Source: Verrucomicrobiota bacterium (GTDB taxonomy: Bacteria > Verrucomicrobiota > Verrucomicrobiia > Opitutales > Opitutaceae). From it: a stretch of 64,000 bases of DNA. How positions within the stretch are numbered: position 1 is the stretch's first letter; every line of letters starts with the position of its first letter. Positions 34,462-41,971 of this stretch are shown in pieces. Where the stretch lies: the NCBI GenBank assembly GCA_023432225.1, contig JAEYUW010000047.1, forward strand, positions 62,001 through 126,000, written 5' to 3'. The notes below the pieces were generated by a model. The model was not told where the DNA came from, made no database searches, and saw only the letters and a list, made by a program, of their open reading frames with translations. Position numbers and translations under genes: made by a program.

Positions 34462-36486
34462 ATGATCTTCGGCAGTCTGCATTGGTTGGATATCGCGGTT
34501 GTCGTCGCGTATTTCGCGGCGGTCATCTACATCGGTCAGCGCGCCTCGAAGGCCACGAAGAGCGAGGAGGGTTTCTTCCTCGCGGGCCGAAAGCTGGGCA
34601 AGCTCTACCAATTCTTCCTTTCGTTCGGTAACGCGACCGAGCCGCAAGGCGCGGTGAGCACGGCGAGTCTCGTTTTTCAGCGCGGCGTCGCGGGCGTGTG
34701 GTTCTCGTTCCAGACGGTGTTCATGAACCCGTATTTCTGGTTCATGAACGTGTGGTTCCGGCGTGTGCGGTTGATGACCGTGGCGGACCTGTTTGAAGAT
34801 CGCTTCGACAGTCGCGGCCTGAGCCGCCTCTACACGTTGAGCCAGATTGCGGTGGCATGCGTGTTTCTCGGCTTCGCCAACTTCGTCGCCTACAAGATTG
34901 CCTCGTCGCTGGTGGTGAAACCTGCCGCCACCTGGACGGCTGATGAGCGCGCCTCGGTGCAGGCGTATGAGGAAATGAAGCGCCTGGAAAAGGCGGCGCC
35001 CGCGGGACAAATCTCGGCCGAAGAGGTGCGCCAGCTCGGCGATCTGCGCGACCGTTATGCGCGCGGCGAGTTGCACAGCTACATCACGCTGCTGAAGCCG
35101 TTTCCGTTCTACCTGGCCTTCACCATCATTGTGGGCGCTTACATCGTGCTCGGCGGCATGTCGGCGGCGGCGGTGAACGAAGGCCTGCAAAGCGTGCTGA
35201 TCATCGTGTTCTCGATTCTGCTCATTCCGACCGGACTCGCGGCGATAGGCGGTTGGGGCGAGATCGCCCACAAGGTGCCGAAAGACATGATGGATTTGTT
35301 CGCAGGGCAGGGGACGTCGCCGTGGTTCATTCTCGCGGTGCTCCTGCCGAGCCTCGTGCAGATGCACGCGTTGAGTCACAACATGACGATCTTCGGCTCG
35401 GCGAAAAACGAGTTCGCGGCGCGCTTCGGTGTCACGGGCAATTACCTCAAGCGCTTCATGATCATTCTGTGGGCGTTTGCCGGTCTGATCGCGATCGCGC
35501 TGTTCGGTGTCGGCGGGCTCGCCGATCCGGACATGACCTGGGGCGTGATGTCGAACCGCCTGCTCGGTCCCGGCCTCGCTGGTCTGATGCTTGCGGGTGT
35601 TCTCGCCGGCACGATGTCGACGCTCGCGGCCAAGGCGCTCGCGATCTCTTCGCTGTTCGTGCGCAATTTCTACCGCCACATCCGCCCGGACGCTTCGTCC
35701 GAGAGCGCGCTGAAGGCGGCGCGCTGGACGGTGATCGCGGTGCTCGCCCTCGGCGTCGTCTCCGCGCTGTTGATGAGCAATCTCCAGGCGGTGGTGGTGC
35801 TCGTCCTCACGGTGAACGTGCCGTTTGGCGCGGCGGTGTTGCTGATTTTCTTCTGGCGTCGTTTGACGGCCCCGGCGGTGTGGGCGGCGGTCGTGCTCAG
35901 CTCGTTGGTGATCCTGTTCATTCCGCTGACGGCCGATTACGTGCCGGCGCTGCGGCAAAGCGATGCGCTCACGATCACGGCCAACGATGCGGCGGGCAAA
36001 CCGGTCGCGGTTTACTGGAAGCAACTCGTGCGCGTCGATCCGACGAATCCGGCGAGCGCCCTCGAGGGCCGCGGTCGCTTCAACGTCGAGTGCTGGCTGC
36101 TCGATCGGGTTGGCTTTAACACGTCGCGCTACACGCCGAACGGCCGCGAGACGGCCCAGTTCTTTGTCGATGGCCTTCTGCCGTTCGTGTTCCTGATCGT
36201 CTTCAGCTACCTCACGCGCCCGACCGAGAAAGCGCGCGTCGATCAATTCTACGGCAAGATGAAGACGCCGATCGGCGACACCCCCGAGGCGGAAGAGGCC
36301 GTCATGGCGCTCACGCGTCAGCAGCCGGGGCGCTTCGACCACACCAAGCTCTTCGGTGCCAACTCCAATTGGGAGTTCGCGAAGTGGGATCGCGTGGACG
36401 CGATCGGCTTCGCGGTCTGCTGCGCGATCTCCGGCGGCATCATCGCGCTTTTTGCGATTCTGTTGAAACTCGCCTCCGCTCAATGA
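34462..36486 (+). CDS. Sodium:solute symporter (SSS family)
   Basis: The start at 34462 (MIFGSLHWLDIAVVVAYFAA) places the first membrane helix at the N-terminus; 674 aa with about 13-14 helices. Landmarks are GFFLAGRKLGKLYQFFLSFG, the long loop 155-215 between helices, GAYIVLGGMSAAAVNEGLQS, and AGVLAGTMSTLAAKALAISS. A long insert of about 80 residues lies before the last helices, which makes the protein larger than the usual 500-550 aa. Substrate is not readable; the neighbours suggest a sugar or uronate such as rhamnose. It overlaps the next oxidoreductase by 4 nt (ATGA). Confidence 0.92.
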   Translation: MIFGSLHWLDIAVVVAYFAAVIYIGQRASKATKSEEGFFLAGRKLGKLYQFFLSFGNATEPQGAVSTASLVFQRGVAGVWFSFQTVFMNPYFWFMNVWFRRVRLMTVADLFEDRFDSRGLSRLYTLSQIAVACVFLGFANFVAYKIASSLVVKPAATWTADERASVQAYEEMKRLEKAAPAGQISAEEVRQLGDLRDRYARGELHSYITLLKPFPFYLAFTIIVGAYIVLGGMSAAAVNEGLQSVLIIVFSILLIPTGLAAIGGWGEIAHKVPKDMMDLFAGQGTSPWFILAVLLPSLVQMHALSHNMTIFGSAKNEFAARFGVTGNYLKRFMIILWAFAGLIAIALFGVGGLADPDMTWGVMSNRLLGPGLAGLMLAGVLAGTMSTLAAKALAISSLFVRNFYRHIRPDASSESALKAARWTVIAVLALGVVSALLMSNLQAVVVLVLTVNVPFGAAVLLIFFWRRLTAPAVWAAVVLSSLVILFIPLTADYVPALRQSDALTITANDAAGKPVAVYWKQLVRVDPTNPASALEGRGRFNVECWLLDRVGFNTSRYTPNGRETAQFFVDGLLPFVFLIVFSYLTRPTEKARVDQFYGKMKTPIGDTPEAEEAVMALTRQQPGRFDHTKLFGANSNWEFAKWDRVDAIGFAVCCAISGGIIALFAILLKLASAQ

Positions 36487-37643
36487 GCGCTTCTCCTCGT
36501 ATTCGCGCCGCCATCGTCGGCATCTCTGGTTACGGAAGAATTCACCTCGGCCTCGCTCGCGAAGCGGCCGCCGATGGTCTGGACCTCGCGGCCGCGGTGG
36601 TCATCAACCCGCAGGAAGAGGCGGAGAACGTCCGCCAACTGCGCGCCGCCGGCTGCACGATCTACTCGAATTACGAGGAAATGATGCGACAGGAGGCGGG
36701 GCGCGTCGACTTGTGCTTCATCCCGACGGGCATCGCCTGGCACACGCGCATGACCATCGCGGCGTTGCGCGCTGGCATGAACGTGCTGGTCGAAAAACCG
36801 CTCGCGGCCTCGGTGGCCGAAGTGGAGGAAGTGCGCGCGGCGGCCGCGGCAGCGGGGCGCTTTGTCGCGGTCGGTTTCCAGGATATCTATGCGGCCACCG
36901 CGCAGGATTTGAAGCGTCGCATCCTCGCCGGTGCGATTGGTCGCGTGACCTCGGTGCGTTTGCTCGGCCTGTGGCCGCGGCCGGCCAGCTATTTTTCGCG
37001 CAATGGTTGGGCGGGGCGGCTGCGCGCCGATGGTGCGCTCGTGCTGGATTCGCCGTTGAATAATGCCTTCGCGCATTTCGTGAATCTCGGGCTCTTTTTC
37101 GCCGGACGGGAGTTCATCTCCTCCGCCCAGGCGCGCAACGTCGAGGCGGTGCTCTGGCGCACGAATCCGATCGAAAGCTTCGACACCGGTGTGGTGCGGG
37201 CCGACACGACCGACGACGTCCACCTGTGGTTCGGCGTCACGCATGCGTCGCTGGTCAATCGTGAGCCGGAAATCGTGATCGAAGGTGATCGCGGGCAGAT
37301 CGTGTGGCGCCACGAACGCGAATGCGTGATCACTCCCACGTTGGGTGCTCCCGAACGCATCGCGCTCCCCAACACGACGCACACTCGCACGGAAATGATG
37401 AAGGCCGTCCTGCGGCGTCTGAGCGATTCGACCGCGTTTGTTTGCACGCCGGAGATTGCGTTGCGACAGACCGAACTCGTCGAGCGCGTCCATCAAGTGG
37501 CGGAGATCGTCCCGGCCCCGGGTGGGGTGGAGAGCCGGCCGCGGCAGGGCGGAGGCGAACCGATGCTGTGTTCGCCGGGGCTCGAGGAGATTCTGCAGCG
37601 CGCCTTTCACGATCGGTCGTTGCCGGTCGCGGTGCGCTCGTAA
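36483..37643 (+). CDS. Gfo/Idh/MocA-family oxidoreductase
   Basis: The 386-aa protein starts MSASPRIRAAIVGISGYGRI (Rossmann GISGYGRIH). It continues with DLCFIPTGIAWHTRMTIAAL, the EKP motif (NVLVEKPLAASVAEVEEV), a substrate domain with DSPLNNAFAHFVNLGLFF, and EIVIEGDRGQIVWRHERE. The consensus His of the catalytic helix seems replaced in the NNAFAHFVN stretch. It overlaps the transporter stop and lies 13 bp before the mutarotase, so all three are one operon. It probably modifies the imported sugar; the substrate is unknown. Confidence 0.9.
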   Translation: MSASPRIRAAIVGISGYGRIHLGLAREAAADGLDLAAAVVINPQEEAENVRQLRAAGCTIYSNYEEMMRQEAGRVDLCFIPTGIAWHTRMTIAALRAGMNVLVEKPLAASVAEVEEVRAAAAAAGRFVAVGFQDIYAATAQDLKRRILAGAIGRVTSVRLLGLWPRPASYFSRNGWAGRLRADGALVLDSPLNNAFAHFVNLGLFFAGREFISSAQARNVEAVLWRTNPIESFDTGVVRADTTDDVHLWFGVTHASLVNREPEIVIEGDRGQIVWRHERECVITPTLGAPERIALPNTTHTRTEMMKAVLRRLSDSTAFVCTPEIALRQTELVERVHQVAEIVPAPGGVESRPRQGGGEPMLCSPGLEEILQRAFHDRSLPVAVRS

Positions 37644-37656
37644 GACGATCCCAGTT

Positions 37657-37971
37657 ATGATTCGCAAGGCATTCCTGATGTCCGTGAACGCCGGCCAAGA
37701 GGCGGAATACGCCCACCGGCACCAGCCGATCTGGCCCGAGCTCGAAGCCGTGCTCAAGGCGCATGGCGTGCACAACTACTCCATCTTCCTCGACGCGGAG
37801 ACGCGCCAGCTGTTCGGCTACGTCGAGATCGAGGACGAGGCGCGCTGGAACGCGATCGCGCAGACGCCCGAATGCCGGAAGTGGTGGGCGCACATGCGCG
37901 ACGTCATGCCGAGCAATCCGGACAACAGCCCGGTCTCGCGCGAGCTGAAGTCGGTGTTCCACCTGGTCTGA
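37657..37971 (+). CDS. rhaM: L-rhamnose mutarotase
   Basis: The 104-aa protein matches RhaM in length and pattern: KAFLMSVNAGQEAEYAHRHQ, PIWPELEAVLKAHGVHNYSI, LFGYVEIEDEARWNAIAQTP and CRKWWAHMRDVMPSNPDNSP. It interconverts the alpha and beta anomers of L-rhamnose (or related 6-deoxy sugars) before isomerisation. It is the last gene of the transporter-oxidoreductase-mutarotase operon. No RhaA/B/D-type genes are in the window, so the downstream pathway could be of the oxidative type, with the Gfo/Idh enzymes acting on the sugar. Confidence 0.93.
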   Translation: MIRKAFLMSVNAGQEAEYAHRHQPIWPELEAVLKAHGVHNYSIFLDAETRQLFGYVEIEDEARWNAIAQTPECRKWWAHMRDVMPSNPDNSPVSRELKSVFHLV

Positions 37972-38006
37972 CCGCTTCGGCGAAGAGCGGCGGAGCGACG
38001 CTCAAA

Positions 38007-38076
38007 GTAGCGGGAGCTTCCAGCTCCCGTTTTCTCCGGAACGTTCCGCAATACGGGAGCTGGAACCTCCCACTAC
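38007..38076. repeat. GTAG-type double palindrome
   Basis: GTAGCGGGAGCTTCCAGCTCCCG, a spacer, then CGGGAGCTGGAACCTCCCACTAC. It has two hairpins with GTAG and CTAC ends, the same plan as the other copies but with a GGGAGCT stem. It fills the gap between rhaM and the convergent glycosyltransferase. Confidence 0.65.
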
Positions 38077-38095
38077 TCTCCGCGTTGTCGCTACC

Positions 38096-39175
38096 TTACT
38101 TGAGCAGCGCGGCTAACTTGGCGGAAAAGTTGGCGTAGGAAAAACTCGCGACGCGCGCGGCGATCGCGGCGGGATTGCGCGGGTGTCGCAGCAAATTGCC
38201 GACGGCGAGAGCGATTTGCTCGACGTTGCCGTATTCCACGAGCGCGCCGACCTGGTCGTCGACGACTTCGGGCGCACCGCCGGCGCGTGCGGCGAGGCAC
38301 GGTTTGCCGTAGCTCATCGCCTCGAGGTAAACGAGGCCGAAGCCTTCCTTGCGGCTGGGCAAGGCGAAGAGGTCGCAGCGATGGTATTCTTCGCGCAGCA
38401 CCGCGTCGTCGACGAGGCCGAGAAAACGCACCGCGTCTCCCAGTGAGCGCTCACGCGCCAGCGCTTCGAGATGGGGCCGCGCATCGCCTCCGCCGACGAT
38501 ACGCAGTTGCGCGCCGGGATATTGCCGGAGCACCGCCGGCATGGCTTCAATCATCAGGTCGACGCCCTTGTAGGGGTCCGAGGTGACGAGGCGCGAAACG
38601 ACCAAAATGCGGGGCGAGCGCGCGCCAGCCGCCGCCGGGATCGGAATCGTGTCCGCGCGGAACCCGGGATCGAACGTGTTCGGCAGCACGACGAGGCGGG
38701 CCGGATCGAGCGAGCTGTCGAAGCGCAACATCTGTCGGCGGGTGTATTCGCTGACGCAGAAGATGCGGCGCGCGCCGCGAAGGGCCGCGCGCTCGAGCAG
38801 CGAATAGGGACGCCAGACCTCGATGCCGTGGGCCACGAGGTAGTAATCGAGCCGCGGGTTGAAGATCTGGGCGAGCCGCGCGATGATGAGTTGGTGCAGA
38901 TGGCCGCAGACGAGACGCCGGCATTTGAAGGCGCGCACCAGCACGACGAACAGAAACGCGAAGCGGCTGCGTTCGCAGTTGTCGATCTTCGCGGAGTGCT
39001 CGCCGAGCAGCATGCGCAGGCGCGCGGAGGTGTCGCCGCTATCCAGTTGCGCGACGCAGCCCACCTCGTCTCCGGGCGCGGCCTGCTCGCACAGTGAACG
39101 CAGGTAGAGGCGCATGATGCGCGCGATGCCGCCCTCGGCGTGAAAGAGGTCGGGACAGATGAGCAGCGTCTTCAC
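38096..39175 (-). CDS. Glycosyltransferase family 4 (GT-B)
   Basis: The 359-aa enzyme starts KTLLICPDLFHAEGGIARIM and has the GT4 donor-site block: ILVVSRLVTSDPYKGVDLMI, LRIVGGGDARPHLEAL, FLGLVDDAVLREEYHRCDLF and the E-x7-E type motif ALPSRKEGFGLVYLEAMSYG. It transfers a sugar from a nucleotide donor to a growing glycan on the cytoplasmic face of the membrane. It overlaps the end of the asparagine-synthase-type gene by 4 nt, so both are coupled and probably act in the same surface-glycan pathway. Confidence 0.9.
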   Translation of the reverse strand: MKTLLICPDLFHAEGGIARIMRLYLRSLCEQAAPGDEVGCVAQLDSGDTSARLRMLLGEHSAKIDNCERSRFAFLFVVLVRAFKCRRLVCGHLHQLIIARLAQIFNPRLDYYLVAHGIEVWRPYSLLERAALRGARRIFCVSEYTRRQMLRFDSSLDPARLVVLPNTFDPGFRADTIPIPAAAGARSPRILVVSRLVTSDPYKGVDLMIEAMPAVLRQYPGAQLRIVGGGDARPHLEALARERSLGDAVRFLGLVDDAVLREEYHRCDLFALPSRKEGFGLVYLEAMSYGKPCLAARAGGAPEVVDDQVGALVEYGNVEQIALAVGNLLRHPRNPAAIAARVASFSYANFSAKLAALLK

Positions 39176-41067
39176 GTGGTGGCCTCCGCACGGTTGGCGA
39201 ACGCGATGAGCATCGCGAGCGTCCAGACGCGTCCCCAGTTCTGGTTGTCGCTCGTCTGGTCAAACGTCGTCCACTCGCGCTGCGAGGCCGCGACGTCAAG
39301 CCAGGGGCAGCGCGCGAGTGATGAGTGGGAAAATGTTTCGGCGAGGAACGGCCGCAACTCGTGGCGCATCCAGAGCGGGAAGGGGAGTGTGAAGCCGCGT
39401 TTGCGGCGCGAGCGGATCTCGGCCGGCACGCAGTCGGCGACGGCGTCAGCGAGTGCCGATTTCGGCCGGCGTGGATCGAAGCGATACTGCGGGGGCTGGT
39501 TCCACCACCACTCCACCAGCGCGCGGTCGACGAACGGCACGCGCAGTTCGAGCGAGTTCGCCATGCTGAAGACATCGCTGTCGCGCAGGAGCACGTCTGA
39601 CATGTAGGTGCGCATTTCCCACGCGCTGACGATTTGGATCGGATCGGCGCCGATCAGATCGAAGACAAAATCGTCCAGCATCGGGTGCGTGGAGCCCTGG
39701 CGCTGCGCCAGCCGACGGGCCTCCGGCGCGAGCAAGTCGAGCCGGGCGGCCTCGGACAAGACGCGGCGGCGCAGCGAGCAGAGTTCATGCAGATCGCGTG
39801 CGGCATTGAGAAAGTCGGCGAGTTTGCGCGCGCGCGCGCCGCGGCGGCGCAGCGATTGCACCACGCGGAGCCGAACGCGGCCGGGCACCTGTCGCCAGAG
39901 CGGCAGCCAGCGCGCGAGACGCGGCATGTCGGTGAACGAGGGATAGCCGCCGAACAACTCGTCGCCGCCGAGGCCGGAGAGCGCCACCTTTACGCCTCCC
40001 GCGCGCGCGGCCTGGCTGACGTAGTAAGTGTTGATGCCGTCGCCGGTGGGCTGGTCGAATTGCGCGATGATTTTCGGCATGTCGGCCGCGATGCGCGCTC
40101 CCGTGAGGATCTCCTCGTGGTGTTCCGTGCCGATGGCGTGCGCGGCCAGACGCGCCTCGGCCGCCTCGGAGTAGTCCGCTTCGTTGAAGATCAGCGAGAA
40201 GGTCTTCAAGCGACTGGCGCCGGTCCGGGCCATGAGTGCGACAATGGCCGTCGAGTCGAGTCCACCGGAAAGAAAAGCCCCCACGGGGACGTCGGCGAGA
40301 CGATGGGCGCGGATCGTGTCCTCGAGTTTCTCGCGTAGTTCGGGCACGAAGCCGGCGTAGTCGGTGCGCGGGGTGACGCGCTGGGCGGCGGGCAGGCTCC
40401 ACCACTTGTCGACCCGGCAACGACCGCCGCGCTCGACCGACAGGGAATGGCCGGGCGGAAGATTGGCGATGCCCCGATAAATCGTGCGCGGCGCTGGCAC
40501 GGCGAACCAGGCGAGAAAATCGCCGACCGCCACCGGATCGATCTCGCGCGCGATGAGACCACTGGCGAGCAGCGCATTCAGCTCGGACGCGAAGACGAAG
40601 ACATCGTCGGCGCGTTGCGCATAATAGAGCGGCTTGATGCCGAGCGAGTCACGCGCGGCGAAAAGGCGTTGGGCCTGGCGGTCCCACACCGCGAACGCGA
40701 ACATGCCGCGCAGCTGATGCACGCACGCGTCGCCGTAGTGCGCGTAGGCGGCCAGCAGCACTTCGGTGTCGCATTCGGTGCGGAACGTCGCGCCGTGGCC
40801 CGCCAGCCGCTGGCGCAGCTCGCGAAAGTTGTAGATGGCGCCATTGAAAACCAGGTGGAAGCGACCGTCCTCGCTCACCATGGGTTGGTGTCCATGCGCC
40901 GGATCGAAAATAGCGAGTCGGCACATGCCGAGCGTGGCAGCGCCGTCAGAAATATAGCCGTCATCGTCGGGTCCACGGGGCCGCTCGCGCGCCACCATCT
41001 GGCGCACGGCCTCTTCCCGCCGCTGAGCATCCAGTTCAGGGCTGATTACTCCGGCGATTCCGCACAT
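39172..41067 (-). CDS. asnB: Asparagine synthase (glutamine-hydrolysing)-type amidotransferase
   Basis: The 631-aa protein starts MCGIAGVISPE, with the glutaminase N-terminal Cys2. The glutaminase domain shows ERPRGPDDDGYI, FNGAIYNFRELRQRL and CDTEVLLAAYAHYGD. The synthetase domain has the PP-loop AFLSGGLDSTAIVALMA and ALSGLGGDELFGGYPSF. Enzymes of this type either make asparagine or amidate carboxyls on sugars and peptides in surface-polysaccharide clusters. The coupling to a glycosyltransferase and nearness to a PEP-CTERM locus favour the second role, but this is inference. Confidence 0.9.
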   Translation of the reverse strand: MCGIAGVISPELDAQRREEAVRQMVARERPRGPDDDGYISDGAATLGMCRLAIFDPAHGHQPMVSEDGRFHLVFNGAIYNFRELRQRLAGHGATFRTECDTEVLLAAYAHYGDACVHQLRGMFAFAVWDRQAQRLFAARDSLGIKPLYYAQRADDVFVFASELNALLASGLIAREIDPVAVGDFLAWFAVPAPRTIYRGIANLPPGHSLSVERGGRCRVDKWWSLPAAQRVTPRTDYAGFVPELREKLEDTIRAHRLADVPVGAFLSGGLDSTAIVALMARTGASRLKTFSLIFNEADYSEAAEARLAAHAIGTEHHEEILTGARIAADMPKIIAQFDQPTGDGINTYYVSQAARAGGVKVALSGLGGDELFGGYPSFTDMPRLARWLPLWRQVPGRVRLRVVQSLRRRGARARKLADFLNAARDLHELCSLRRRVLSEAARLDLLAPEARRLAQRQGSTHPMLDDFVFDLIGADPIQIVSAWEMRTYMSDVLLRDSDVFSMANSLELRVPFVDRALVEWWWNQPPQYRFDPRRPKSALADAVADCVPAEIRSRRKRGFTLPFPLWMRHELRPFLAETFSHSSLARCPWLDVAASQREWTTFDQTSDNQNWGRVWTLAMLIAFANRAEATT

Positions 41068-41371
41068 TTTGGGGCCAGCACAGCGATCCGGCGCGGCGGC
41101 ACAAGGCGAATTCTCCGGCGCGGTGTGGTTGCTCGTCCCGCGGGAAGCTTCTTCCCCCAGTCCGGGAAAGTTCGGTCTTCACAGCGTTCTTACTAGGGGT
41201 GTTTAGCCTCAGGAATTCCCCGACGTCCGGGGATTTTGACAGATTTTTGCCTCGCGGCCTGGTTGGGGCATGAGAGAATTCCCCTACACACACACGAGGA
41301 CTGAGCTCGGATTTCCGTCTCCCTTTTCCTAATCGGCGGCGGGACTGCGCAGCCAAGTCTGGCTCACAACA
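41068..41371. promoter_or_regulatory. 304-bp divergent control region for the amidotransferase and secreted-protein units
   Basis: No gene is seen. The region must hold promoters for both directions. It contains a CCCCG-ACGTC-CGGGG hairpin (about 41217-41231), then TTGACA (41236-41241) without a convincing -10 at normal spacing, a GAATTCCCC word occurring twice (near 41211 and 41276) and a CACACACAC tract. These are candidates only; I cannot assign a sigma-factor class. Confidence 0.35.
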
Positions 41372-41971
41372 ATGTCGCCCCCCGGACTCAGCGTTTTGCG
41401 CGCGGTGATCCTTGCTTTGCTCGCGTTCGCGAGTTGGGCAATCGTCCTTGGCGCGCAGGAAAACGCCCCGGCTCAGCCGGAGAGCATGTATGTGGAGATC
41501 GGCCAACGCACCGGCCCGGAGAATCTCGTTTACGGCCTGTTCGAGCCGGAGAGCGGTCGCCGGATCGCGCGTTTGCAGGTGGCCCGTGTCCGCCTCGATT
41601 ACGGCAAGCACGGATTGTTTCGGGTCGCCTGGAAGGCGCGGCCGCTGCTGAGCGGGGTCGAGTTGCGCATCGACGATGAGACGGCTTGGCCGGCTGTCGT
41701 CGGGCAATTGGCGGATGTCCTGCACAAGATGAGCGGAGCCGGCGGCGCGTTGTTGCGGGACGTCGTGATCGTTAGACCGGACGAGACGATGCGCCTCACC
41801 GCCGCCGAGGCCGAGTTCACTCCGGCGCAGCAGCTCGTGCTGCCGCGCGCCAAGCTCGCCGACGCCACCGAGCACCGCGTGGTGTTGCCGCTCCGCGGGC
41901 CGCAAGCCGGACAATTTCAATTTTTCGATCTGCAAGTGTCACCCTCGCCTCGACCCGGGATCACCCCATGA
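41372..41971 (+). CDS. Secreted hypothetical protein, first gene of the giant-protein unit
   Basis: The 199-aa protein has a signal peptide with a long hydrophobic core (VLRAVILALLAFASWAIVLG, cleavage after GAQ). The mature part is mainly beta with SMYVEIGQRTGPENLVYGLF and VRLDYGKHGLFRVAWKARPL. I do not recognise a family. It overlaps the giant gene by 4 nt (ATGA), so the two are translationally coupled and probably function together at the envelope. Confidence 0.75.
   Translation: MSPPGLSVLRAVILALLAFASWAIVLGAQENAPAQPESMYVEIGQRTGPENLVYGLFEPESGRRIARLQVARVRLDYGKHGLFRVAWKARPLLSGVELRIDDETAWPAVVGQLADVLHKMSGAGGALLRDVVIVRPDETMRLTAAEAEFTPAQQLVLPRAKLADATEHRVVLPLRGPQAGQFQFFDLQVSPSPRPGITP

Noticed and set aside
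34459..36483. 674-codon minus-strand frame opposite the SSS transporter
   Set aside because: His/Arg/Glu-rich sequence without domains, while the plus frame has clear membrane helices and family motifs.
41236..41265. Sigma-70 promoter at TTGACA upstream of the secreted-protein unit
   Set aside because: No acceptable -10 hexamer at 16-18 bp; kept only as a candidate control region.
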